Part shown: positions 1 to 5,965 of the stretch, in pieces | How the letters are laid out: each line of letters opens with the position of its first letter | How positions within the stretch are numbered: position 1 is the first letter of the stretch | Source of the DNA: an uncultured Spirochaetaceae bacterium | GTDB taxonomy: Bacteria > Spirochaetota > Spirochaetia > Sphaerochaetales > Sphaerochaetaceae | DNA: 12,617 bases | NCBI GenBank assembly: GCA_944389985.1 | Contig: CALXON010000226.1 | Location: forward strand, 1 to 12,617 | Reading direction: 5' to 3' | The notes under the pieces: model-generated | The model's database searches: none | Told to the model about the DNA's origin: nothing | The model's input: only the letters and a program-made list of their open reading frames with translations | Program-made: the position numbers and the translations under genes

Positions 1-43
1 CAGTCTGTCTGCTTCCAGTCAGGAGCAGAGGCTTCCTTCCACC

Positions 44-58
44 TTTTTTTTTTTTTTT
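44..58. repeat. 15-base poly-T (poly-A on minus strand) homopolymer tract
   Basis: Fifteen consecutive T residues on the plus strand. Read on the minus strand this is an A15 tract about 40 bases downstream of a TATAAT box at 95-100, so it would sit in the 5' leader of a minus-strand gene beginning beyond the left edge. Such tracts are prone to slippage. An imperfect hairpin (arms about 8-16 and 22-29) lies to its left but 14 bases away, too far for a standard plus-strand terminator. Confidence 0.9.
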
Positions 59-94
59 CCACAGCAAAGATTCGGCTTTACGTTTCATATTGCA

Positions 95-122
95 ATTATA
101 GCTTGAAATTGATTTTTTGGAA
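95..122 (-). promoter_or_regulatory. Candidate minus-strand promoter for a gene left of the window
   Basis: A perfect TATAAT on the minus strand (plus-strand ATTATA at 95-100) lies 16 bases from a poor -35 match, TTCCAA (117-122). The -35 region falls inside the first of two dyad repeats (111-133). No minus-strand gene starts between here and position 1, so any target would begin outside the window. The -10 box is seen directly; its function is inferred. Confidence 0.4.
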
Positions 123-133
123 CCTAAAAATCA
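111..133. repeat. Dyad repeat copy 1 (operator-like)
   Basis: A 23-base unit with self-complementary ends, GATTTTT and AAAAATC, around a TGGAACCT-like centre. It matches the unit at 144-166 at 21 of 23 positions in the same orientation. The two copies start 33 bases apart, about three helical turns, which suits cooperative binding of a dimeric regulator on one DNA face. It overlaps the -35 region of the candidate minus-strand promoter. Confidence 0.55.
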
Positions 134-143
134 TAGAACTCAT

Positions 144-166
144 GATTTTCTGGAACTTAAAAATCA
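144..166. repeat. Dyad repeat copy 2 (operator-like)
   Basis: Second copy of the unit at 111-133, differing at two positions (C for T at base 7, T for C at base 14). Between the copies a further inverted repeat occurs, AATCAT and ATGATT around a 7-base spacer (about 130-148). The right end abuts the A-rich tract that serves as the U-run of the candidate terminator at 166-195. Confidence 0.55.
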
Positions 167-195
167 AAAAACGGACTGATCAACCGAAAAGCCCG
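166..195 (-). terminator. Candidate Rho-independent terminator after the phosphoribosyltransferase gene
   Basis: On the minus strand, CGGGC (191-195) can pair with GTCCG (172-176), five pairs including one G-U, across a 14-base loop. Six U residues follow (166-171). It lies about 20 bases past the stop codon of the last gene of the minus-strand set. The stem is short and the loop large, so efficiency is uncertain. Confidence 0.45.
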
Positions 196-214
196 ACCCT
201 TAATACGAATAAAG

Positions 215-829
215 CTACTCAAGAATAGTGTGAAGAATATCCCTCACCTCAGGATCTGAATAGACTGTGTCGATCTCATCATGTGTCAGACCGATGAACT
301 CATGGCATGTATAGTGGATCCATGCAGAGTCCTCCGGTTTCTTGAGAACATGCTTCCTGCACCAGTAGTCCGGCTGGATGGCAAGTGGCGGTTCATCCTT
401 GTAGAGAGGGACCTTGTAGTCGTAGACAGCGACCTTTATGTCCTCTCTGGGAATTCCCTCCTTCATGATCTGGCCGACAAGGGCATTGACCGTCATGCCT
501 GTATCGAAGATGTCGTCGACAATGAGGATCTTCTGTCCCTTCTTCAGGTTTCTGGGACTCCATGTCCATCCATCGATATCCACATGACCTGAGTGCTCCT
601 TGACAGAGCCATATGAGCGGGCGACGACCGCGGCATAGAAGACAGGAGTCCTGCCCTCCTTCATCGCAATCAGCTTGTAGTACTCGCTCATCACGTTTGC
701 CATATAAGCGCCTCCGCGGAGCGAATCGTAGATCACGTCAGGAACGAAATGATCCTCAACGTGCATCCTCCTCACCAGTTTCAGTGCAGCATCCCTGATC
801 ATGTCGCATGTGATGAAGTCCTTGGCCAT
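215..829 (-). CDS. Purine phosphoribosyltransferase (hypoxanthine/xanthine-guanine type)
   Basis: A 204-residue type I phosphoribosyltransferase. The family transfers the phosphoribosyl group of PRPP to a base in the cytoplasm. The PRPP-binding signature is intact at residues 101-113 (ILIVDDIFDTGMT, with the acidic pair D105-D106), and a pyrophosphate-loop sequence SLRGG is at 36-40. The C-terminal part with PDYW (153-156) and a tryptophan at 170 resembles the base-binding hood of purine enzymes, which suggests hypoxanthine, guanine or xanthine, but the base cannot be fixed by eye. The ATG has a strong AAGGAGGAGAG ribosome site at 830-840, starting right against the map stop codon. This is the last gene of the overlapping set, with a possible terminator beyond it. 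Together with the IMP dehydrogenase at 7117 it would feed the GMP pool. Confidence 0.82.
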   Translation of the reverse strand: MAKDFITCDMIRDAALKLVRRMHVEDHFVPDVIYDSLRGGAYMANVMSEYYKLIAMKEGRTPVFYAAVVARSYGSVKEHSGHVDIDGWTWSPRNLKKGQKILIVDDIFDTGMTVNALVGQIMKEGIPREDIKVAVYDYKVPLYKDEPPLAIQPDYWCRKHVLKKPEDSAWIHYTCHEFIGLTHDEIDTVYSDPEVRDILHTILE

Positions 830-840
830 CTCTCCTCCTT

Positions 841-1596
841 TCAGATTCTCGTCAGAATCTCAAGACCGGAATCCGTAATAGCGACGGTATGCTCCCAGTG
901 ACAGGCAGGTTTGCCGTCAGCTGTTCTCACACCCCAGCCGTCGGGATCTGTCTTAATTCTGTACGTTCCCATGTTTATCATGGGTTCTATCGCGAAAACC
1001 ATTCCTTTTCTGATTCTTGGATTCGGATTCATCAGGGAGACATAGTTCGGAATCTCAGGATCCTCATGGATCTCAAGTCCGACACCATGACCGCAGTAAT
1101 CACGGACAACACCATAGCCGAACTTGCGACAGTGGCCTGAGACAGCGGCTGCAATGTCCTGGATCCTCGCATTGGGCTTGCCAGCCGCCTCGATTCCGAG
1201 ATAGAGACTCTTCTCCGTCTCGACATTGAGCTTATGAACCTCAGGAGAGACCGTTCCGATCTCATATGTATGCGTTGAATCGCTTATATACCCGTTCTTC
1301 TCAAGACAGATATCGACAGAGACGACATCTCCGTCCTTGAGTATCTCCTTCTTTGAGGGAATACCATGGATGACCATGTCATTTACGGAGACGCATGTCG
1401 CAGCAGGATAGCCCATGTAGCCGAGACACGGAGCTCCGGCATGATGACGCTTCATCCAGTCATGGAAGAGCTTGTCCACATCCCATGTGCTCATTCCTGA
1501 TGATATCTGGGGGCCGATCTCCTCGAACATCTCTGCAAGCATCTTGCAGCTTGTCCTGATTCCGTCGATCTCCTGATCAGATTTCAGCTGGATCAT
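841..1596 (-). CDS. map: Methionine aminopeptidase, type I
   Basis: A 251-residue cytoplasmic metalloprotease that removes the initiator methionine from nascent proteins. All metal ligands of the family are visible: D95, D106, H170 (in CGHGVG), E204 (in FAIEPM) and E235 (in HWEHTV). H77 and H177 are the conserved substrate-binding histidines. E204 and E235 carry the same numbers as I recall for the E. coli enzyme, so the length and start are normal. There is no N-terminal zinc-finger extension, so this is the short type Ia form. Its ATG overlaps the nusB stop in an ATGA, with AAGGAG about eight bases upstream inside nusB, which indicates translational coupling. The phosphoribosyltransferase gene follows after 11 bases. 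Confidence 0.96.
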   Translation of the reverse strand: MIQLKSDQEIDGIRTSCKMLAEMFEEIGPQISSGMSTWDVDKLFHDWMKRHHAGAPCLGYMGYPAATCVSVNDMVIHGIPSKKEILKDGDVVSVDICLEKNGYISDSTHTYEIGTVSPEVHKLNVETEKSLYLGIEAAGKPNARIQDIAAAVSGHCRKFGYGVVRDYCGHGVGLEIHEDPEIPNYVSLMNPNPRIRKGMVFAIEPMINMGTYRIKTDPDGWGVRTADGKPACHWEHTVAITDSGLEILTRI

Positions 1597-2033
1597 CTGT
1601 CGCTCTCCTTCTCATTCAGGCAGTCCTTCCTGTAGGTATCGAGAATACCGTTTATGAAGCGGAACGAGACATCATTCGAGAGCTCCTGTGAGAGCTTCAC
1701 AGCCTCATCGATGACGATTGCCGGATGGACGTCACGGGAGAATGCCAGCTGATAGAAAGCCACACGGAGAATGTTCCTGTCAACAAGATCAATCTTCTCG
1801 ATAGGTCTGTTGAGGGAATACTTCGATATGAGCGCGTCTATAGCCTCAAGATTCTCAAGTGTTCCATAGACAAGAAAACGGATGAAGACCTTGTCGTCCT
1901 CACCGAGGGAAGAGACCTCTTCCTCATTCATCCCCTGATACGGATCGAATTCCGCATCAGAGGAAAGATTACCATTGAAATCCAGGGAGTACAGTGTAGA
2001 TACCGCAATCTCCCTGTCACGATGTCTTTTCAT
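1593..2033 (-). CDS. nusB: Transcription antitermination factor NusB
   Basis: A 146-residue all-helical protein of the NusB family. In E. coli NusB pairs with NusE (ribosomal protein S10) on the boxA RNA to prevent premature termination in rRNA operons. The family pattern is present: a basic N-terminus leading to LYSLD (14-18), the IDLVDRNILRVAFYQL helix (81-96), and VIDEAVKLSQELS with FINGILD (107-132). Residues 20-45 form an acidic stretch of lower conservation. The start codon shares one base with the stop of the upstream chaperone gene (TGATG), and its stop overlaps the map start by four bases. The upstream AAGGG is a modest ribosome site, so expression probably depends on coupling to the gene before it. 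Confidence 0.93.
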   Translation of the reverse strand: MKRHRDREIAVSTLYSLDFNGNLSSDAEFDPYQGMNEEEVSSLGEDDKVFIRFLVYGTLENLEAIDALISKYSLNRPIEKIDLVDRNILRVAFYQLAFSRDVHPAIVIDEAVKLSQELSNDVSFRFINGILDTYRKDCLNEKESDR

Positions 2034-3100
2034 CAGTTACCCTTGTAGAGAATATTGATTCTTGCCTCACCTCTGAGCTCTGTGAGAAGAGACTGGAGTG
2101 CGTTTGAGGCAGCTACCTGTGCGTTCCTGTTGTAAAGGATCTGATAGATATAGTCATGAACTGTCGTGGAGTCCTCCGGAGATACCGGATCAGTGAGGGA
2201 AAGAAGCTTTCCTGCGCTGTGCACGGAGACCTTGACGATGTGGTAACCGGTGTTGGACTCGAGAACAGGAGAGATGTCTCCGGCATCAAGTCTCAGGACC
2301 TCATCACAGAAGGCATCACCCCATCCCTGACGTGCTGCAGTGTTGTTGATCGTGAGCCAGCCGATCTCTCCGCCGTTGTTCCTTGAGCCGTCATCCTCAC
2401 TGTACTCCTGTACAGCCTTCTCGAATGTGATGGCACCGGAAGCGATGTCGGCACTTACCTTCTCAAGCTCTGCCCTCTTCGCCTCGTTCTGGCTGGCAGC
2501 CTCCTCGGCTGTCACTGTATCATCAGCGACGACCTTGACCTTATAGATATGAGAGAGCTTCACTGCCTCAGGCTGGAAGAATGTCTGCTGGTTCTGTCTG
2601 AAGAAGTTCTGGATGTCGCTCTCAGTAGGTTCTGTGACGTTCTGGAGCTCCTCACCTCTCTCCTGCATGAGATACATGTTCAGTATCTGCTGGTTCCTGA
2701 GGGACCTTCTGTAGTTCTCGACAGTACCGAACTGCCTGATGATCTCAGCCTCGAACTGGTCCTCTGTCACTGTCTGTCCGGCAAGAGCCGCCTGCTGCTG
2801 GGCATTTGAGAAGACCTGCCTGTAGAGAGAGTCGATCTGACGGTCATTGATGGTGATACCGTCACGCTCAGCTCCCTGAAGGAAGACCTCATCGTTGATC
2901 ATTGTCTGGAGCACATCCTGTGCCGTGACATTCGTCATACCGGCAGCCCTGTATCTCTCGACCTCAGCATTGAGATCCTCGACACTGATCACGCTGTTGC
3001 GGATGAGGTTCACGGTGGCTGCAGGCTGCGAGATCATCGAAGCCGCAGAAACGGAGAATGCTGCAAGAAGCACCATAAGCATTAAGGATATTCTCTTCAT
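2033..3100 (-). CDS. SurA-like periplasmic peptidyl-prolyl isomerase/chaperone
   Basis: A 355-residue exported protein. Residues 1-20 form a signal peptide: basic MKR, a hydrophobic core, and cleavage likely after VSA. Residues about 25-170 resemble the SurA N-terminal chaperone domain, rich in Gln and Glu. A single parvulin (PpiC-type) domain covers about 178-293, with LSHIYK (182-187), YSEDDGSRNNGGEIGW (233-248) and SNTGYHIVKV (282-291). A 60-residue tail follows. SurA proteins hold outer-membrane proteins in the periplasm; E. coli SurA has two parvulin domains, this one has one. There is no C-terminal membrane segment, and the signal peptide lacks a lipobox. The gene overlaps its upstream neighbour by one base (TGATG), with GAGAGGAAC as ribosome site. 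The substrates are unknown. Confidence 0.85.
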   Translation of the reverse strand: MKRISLMLMVLLAAFSVSAASMISQPAATVNLIRNSVISVEDLNAEVERYRAAGMTNVTAQDVLQTMINDEVFLQGAERDGITINDRQIDSLYRQVFSNAQQQAALAGQTVTEDQFEAEIIRQFGTVENYRRSLRNQQILNMYLMQERGEELQNVTEPTESDIQNFFRQNQQTFFQPEAVKLSHIYKVKVVADDTVTAEEAASQNEAKRAELEKVSADIASGAITFEKAVQEYSEDDGSRNNGGEIGWLTINNTAARQGWGDAFCDEVLRLDAGDISPVLESNTGYHIVKVSVHSAGKLLSLTDPVSPEDSTTVHDYIYQILYNRNAQVAASNALQSLLTELRGEARINILYKGN

Positions 3101-3519
3101 CAGTAGTTCCTCTCTACATTGAGGCGCTTTCCTACAGCCTGGGCCTCCTCAGGCTTGTTTATGACTTCGGAAAGCTTGAGATACATTCCCTCGCTCTCCA
3201 TCAGCTTCATGAGATTGAGAAGCGTCTTGTTCTTTCTCAGACCACCTGAGATGAACGCCATTGATCTCTTGCCCGAAACTGTTCCTGCCTGTGCAAGATA
3301 CTTCTTGATGACAGCGGGCAGAGATGCTGAGAAAAAAGAAACAGGCTCAGAACCTATGATCACATAATCATAGACCGTAAGCCTCTTCTCCTCTGTGTAC
3401 ATGTTGATCACGTCGACAGTATGACCGTTGCCTGCTATTCCCCTCGCGAGAGCTTCGGAAATCGCCTTGAGCTTGTCATTGTCGCGTGCTTTCCCTGCAT
3501 AAAGGACACAAACCTGCAT
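3100..3519 (-). CDS. Flavodoxin-like fold protein, short, degenerate phosphate loop
   Basis: A 139-residue soluble protein with an alternating strand-helix pattern that matches the flavodoxin fold: strand MQVCVLYAGK, a helix, strand TVDVINM (34-40), strand YDYVIIGSEP (50-59), and strand SMAFISGG (86-93). Flavodoxins bind FMN through a T/S-rich loop after the first strand. Here that loop reads AGKARDNDKL (8-17) and lacks the usual Thr/Ser-x-Thr-Gly pattern, so FMN binding is doubtful. The second-strand motif IGSEPVSFF does look family-like. A good ribosome site (AGAGGAAG) precedes the ATG, and the gene begins the overlapping set that runs through the chaperone, nusB, map and the phosphoribosyltransferase. 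The role is unknown; redox partner or menaquinone-type reductase are possible, not shown. Confidence 0.65.
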   Translation of the reverse strand: MQVCVLYAGKARDNDKLKAISEALARGIAGNGHTVDVINMYTEEKRLTVYDYVIIGSEPVSFFSASLPAVIKKYLAQAGTVSGKRSMAFISGGLRKNKTLLNLMKLMESEGMYLKLSEVINKPEEAQAVGKRLNVERNY

Positions 3520-3539
3520 CTAACTTCCTCTTATAGTGA

Positions 3540-3574
3540 AAATATAAACCGGCTGTCCCCATAAGGGAAGCCGG
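3540..3574 (-). terminator. Terminator/attenuator hairpin between secG and the flavodoxin-like gene
   Basis: On the minus strand CCGGCT pairs perfectly with AGCCGG (plus coordinates 3569-3574 and 3549-3554), with CC/GG pairs continuing inside beyond a two-base mismatch. The downstream tract TTTATATTTT completes a Rho-independent terminator. It ends about 21 bases before the next ATG, leaving almost no room for a new promoter, so partial read-through is plausible. A TATATT at 3541-3546 could be a -10 box but has no good -35. Confidence 0.65.
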
Positions 3575-3591
3575 CAGTTTCTGAAAAGGAA

Positions 3592-3939
3592 TCACTGAGC
3601 GGAGACTGTCTCTGCTCCGGCCTCTGTGCCTGCAGCCTGATCGACCCAGCTTCCACCCTCTGTTGTCTCGGCGACAGCTGCTGTCGTTGCCTCAGGAACT
3701 GAATCACTTGTCTTGCTGACGAAAGCGACAACAAGTGAGAGAACCATGAAGACTATTGCCAGGGTTGTCGTGGCCTTGGTGATGAACGTTGATGTTCCTG
3801 AACCGAATGCGGACTCAGAACCACCGCCGAAGATACCGCCAAGTCCTACACTGTTCTCATCCTGGACAGCTACCAGGAAGATGAGAAGCAGAGCGACAAT
3901 GCAGAAAAGCACAAGAAGTATGATACCTAAAATACTCAT
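3592..3939 (-). CDS. secG: Preprotein translocase subunit SecG
   Basis: A 115-residue inner-membrane protein of the SecYEG channel. It has two hydrophobic helices (about 4-24 and 56-75) joined by the family's diagnostic glycine-rich loop, ENSVGLGGIFGGGSESAFGS (28-47), followed by FITKATTTLAIVF. A tail of about 38 residues after the second helix is Ala, Thr and Glu rich and has a net negative charge; it is low complexity and probably disordered. The ATG is preceded by GGAG at about eight bases and lies 11 bases after the tpiA stop, so it shares that transcript. Linkage of secG to tpiA is common across bacteria, and the gap-pgk-tpiA-secG order is one I recall from Borrelia. A terminator hairpin follows the stop. 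Confidence 0.93.
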   Translation of the reverse strand: MSILGIILLVLFCIVALLLIFLVAVQDENSVGLGGIFGGGSESAFGSGTSTFITKATTTLAIVFMVLSLVVAFVSKTSDSVPEATTAAVAETTEGGSWVDQAAGTEAGAETVSAQ

Positions 3940-3950
3940 CTCTTACTCCA

Positions 3951-4709
3951 TTAATTAGCAAATGTTATGATGGGCAGGAACTGCTCGAGAGTAAGGGATG
4001 CTCCACCTACGAGCGCCCCGTCGACATTCTCCTTCTCCATCAGGGCCTTGATGTTACCGGCCTTAACAGAACCACCATACTGTATAATGAGATTTTTAGC
4101 AATATCATCAGAGTACAAAGATGACACTGTGAAGCGTATGAAGCTGTGTGCGCTGTCAGCATCCTCAGGTGTTGCTGTCTCACCAGTGCCGATCGCCCAG
4201 ACAGGCTCATAAGCTATGGTGATGTGGCTCATCTCCTCAGGAAGGACATCCTTGAGACCTACCTCAAGCTGACGCTTCAGCACTTCCTCGAGCTTTCCGG
4301 ACTTCCTCTCCTCGAGTGTCTCACCGACACAGAGTACGACGTCCATCTTCAGTGAAAGAGCAAGAAGCACCTTGGAGTTGATGATCTCATCTGTCTCTCC
4401 GTAGTACTGTCTTCTCTCACTGTGTCCGAGTATCACTGTCCTGATACCGAGGTCCAGAAGCATCTCAGGAGAGACCTCTCCTGTGTATGCGCCTGCGAGG
4501 TGGTTAGCCATGTTCTGTGCTGCGACGATGATGTCAGAACCCTTTACAGCCTCAAGAACCGCAGGAAGCGATACAAAGGACGGGGCGATCATGACACGGC
4601 AGTCAGGAGAGGCCTTCTTCACGGCATCCGCCAGAGAGGCGGCATACTTGGCGCCCTCCGACGGTGTGAGATTCATCTTCCAGTTACCAGCGATATATGG
4701 TCTTCTCAT
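3951..4709 (-). CDS. tpiA: Triosephosphate isomerase
   Basis: A TIM-barrel enzyme that interconverts dihydroxyacetone phosphate and glyceraldehyde 3-phosphate in glycolysis. From the chosen start the protein has 252 residues with N9 and K11 (in GNWKMN), H96 (in GHSERR) and the catalytic base E168 (in AYEPVWAIGTG). The phosphate-binding YGGSVK and GALVGGASL segments are intact. Two in-frame ATGs are possible, at 4715 and 4709. The pgk-embedded GGAG is only two bases from the first but eight from the second, and the family usually begins M-R-R/K-P, so I chose 4709. The first ATG would overlap the pgk stop as ATGA. The gene is clearly in one transcript with pgk and secG. Confidence 0.96.
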   Translation of the reverse strand: MRRPYIAGNWKMNLTPSEGAKYAASLADAVKKASPDCRVMIAPSFVSLPAVLEAVKGSDIIVAAQNMANHLAGAYTGEVSPEMLLDLGIRTVILGHSERRQYYGETDEIINSKVLLALSLKMDVVLCVGETLEERKSGKLEEVLKRQLEVGLKDVLPEEMSHITIAYEPVWAIGTGETATPEDADSAHSFIRFTVSSLYSDDIAKNLIIQYGGSVKAGNIKALMEKENVDGALVGGASLTLEQFLPIITFAN

Positions 4710-4711
4710 AA

Positions 4712-5890
4712 TCATTTCTCCAGAGCCTTGATGCCGGGAAGCTCCTTGCCCTCGAGGAACTCAAGGGAAGCTCCGCCACCAGTCGAGACATGTGAGATCT
4801 TGTCAGCAAGACCGAACTTGTTGATTGCTGCGACGCTGTCACCTCCGCCGACGACTGTCGTGGCGTCGGATGCTGCGAGAGCCTTCGCTACCTCCTCAGT
4901 TCCCTTTGCGAATGCTGCGAACTCGAATACGCCCATAGGACCGTTCCATACGACGGACTTCGCACTCTTCACAGCTGCGATGATCTTCTCTGCTGTCTTC
5001 TTTCCGATATCCATGCCCATCAGATCATCAGGGATGTCTACGCCGTCAATATAGACAGGCTCAGCATCTTCCTTGAACTCAGCTGCAGCAACATGATCAA
5101 CAGGAAGGATGACCTCAACGCCCTTCTCCTCAGCCTTCTTCAGGAATGAGGAAGCTGTCTCGAGGAAATCGTCCTCGACAAGTGACTTGCCGATCTTGTG
5201 TCCCTGTACCTTGAGGAATGTGTATGCCATGCCTCCGCCGATGACGACTGTGTTGCATGTCTTCACGAGAGACTCAAGCACTGTGATCTTCGAAGAGACC
5301 TTGGATCCTCCGATGATTGCAACGAAAGGCTTGTCAGGATTCTCAAGAAGCGGAGCCATGAACTTGACTTCCTTCTCAATGAGGAAACCTGCATAGGACG
5401 GAAGATAGTGTGATACACCCTCTGTGGAAGCATGAGCGCGGTGTGCTGTGCCGAATGCGTCATTGCAGTAGATGTCACCATAGGAAGCGAGTGTCTTGGC
5501 GAACTCTGGATCGTTGCCCTCCTCTTCCTTGTAGAATCTTACATTCTCAAGAAGAAGGACCTCACCAGGCTGGAGTGCCTTGACTTCCTTCTCAACCTCC
5601 GGTCCGATCACGTCCGGAGCGAGCTTGACTTCCTTTCCGAGAAGCTTTGAGAACTCTGCTGCGACAGGAGCGAGAGAGAAATCAGGATTCTTCTGTCCCT
5701 TAGGGCGTCCGAGATGTGTCATCACGACAAGGGATGCACCGTTGTCGAGGATGTACTTGATCGTAGGCAGTGCAGCCTTGATTCTTGTGGCATCTGTAAC
5801 GACACCGTTCTTGAGAGGAACATTGAAGTCCACACGGATGAGAACTCTCTTTCCTTTGAGATCCGCTTCATTGATCGTATTAAGAACCAT
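4712..5890 (-). CDS. pgk: Phosphoglycerate kinase
   Basis: A 392-residue cytoplasmic enzyme that makes ATP from 1,3-bisphosphoglycerate and ADP. The N-terminal 3-phosphoglycerate domain shows RVDFNVP (19-25), THLGRPKG (58-65), ENVRFY (115-120) and R151. The C-terminal nucleotide domain shows GGSKVSSK (194-201), WNGPMGVFE (315-323), GGGDSVAA (348-355) and GGGASLE (371-377). Its length is normal and nothing is missing. The ribosome site AAAGGAAGG lies just before the ATG. A strong terminator-type hairpin ends about 17 bases upstream, between gap and pgk, so pgk must depend on read-through from gap or on a promoter I cannot find in the 75-base gap. It is followed directly by tpiA. Confidence 0.98.
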   Translation of the reverse strand: MVLNTINEADLKGKRVLIRVDFNVPLKNGVVTDATRIKAALPTIKYILDNGASLVVMTHLGRPKGQKNPDFSLAPVAAEFSKLLGKEVKLAPDVIGPEVEKEVKALQPGEVLLLENVRFYKEEEGNDPEFAKTLASYGDIYCNDAFGTAHRAHASTEGVSHYLPSYAGFLIEKEVKFMAPLLENPDKPFVAIIGGSKVSSKITVLESLVKTCNTVVIGGGMAYTFLKVQGHKIGKSLVEDDFLETASSFLKKAEEKGVEVILPVDHVAAAEFKEDAEPVYIDGVDIPDDLMGMDIGKKTAEKIIAAVKSAKSVVWNGPMGVFEFAAFAKGTEEVAKALAASDATTVVGGGDSVAAINKFGLADKISHVSTGGGASLEFLEGKELPGIKALEK

Positions 5891-5907
5891 ATTGACCTTC
5901 CTTTATG

Positions 5908-5934
5908 AAAAAGGGCCTGCTTACCGGCAGGCCC
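5908..5934 (-). terminator. Strong terminator-type hairpin between gap and pgk
   Basis: A perfect eight-pair stem, GGGCCTGC with GCAGGCCC (arms 5913-5920 and 5927-5934), six-base loop, followed on the minus strand by TTTTT (5908-5912). This is a textbook Rho-independent terminator for gap. It stands immediately in front of the pgk ribosome site with no room for a promoter between, which makes it a likely partial terminator setting the gap to pgk ratio. Confidence 0.8.
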
Positions 5935-5939
5935 GTATG

Positions 5940-5959
5940 TCCGGCCGAATCATGCCGGA
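5940..5959 (-). other. Second stem-loop just after the gap stop codon
   Basis: TCCGGC (5940-5945) pairs with GCCGGA (5954-5959) around an eight-base loop, on either strand. There is no U-run after it. It begins seven bases past the gap stop and precedes the stronger terminator hairpin. It could protect the 3' end of a gap transcript from exonucleases or be a processing site; that role is inferred. Confidence 0.5.
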
Positions 5960-5965
5960 GTGAAA

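Noticed and set aside
1..58. A plus-strand Rho-independent terminator ending in T15
   Set aside because: The only hairpin (arms about 8-16 and 22-29) is imperfect and separated from the T run by 14 bases. A terminator of a plus-strand gene further left is still possible but not supported.
111..166. A minimal CRISPR array
   Set aside because: Only two copies, each internally palindromic, with a 10-base gap far too short for a spacer. No cas gene is present.
4422..5054. A 210-codon open frame on the plus strand opposite tpiA and pgk
   Set aside because: It lies wholly antisense to two unmistakable glycolytic genes, crosses their junction, has no ribosome site and no recognisable domain. It is an effect of codon choice on the coding strand.
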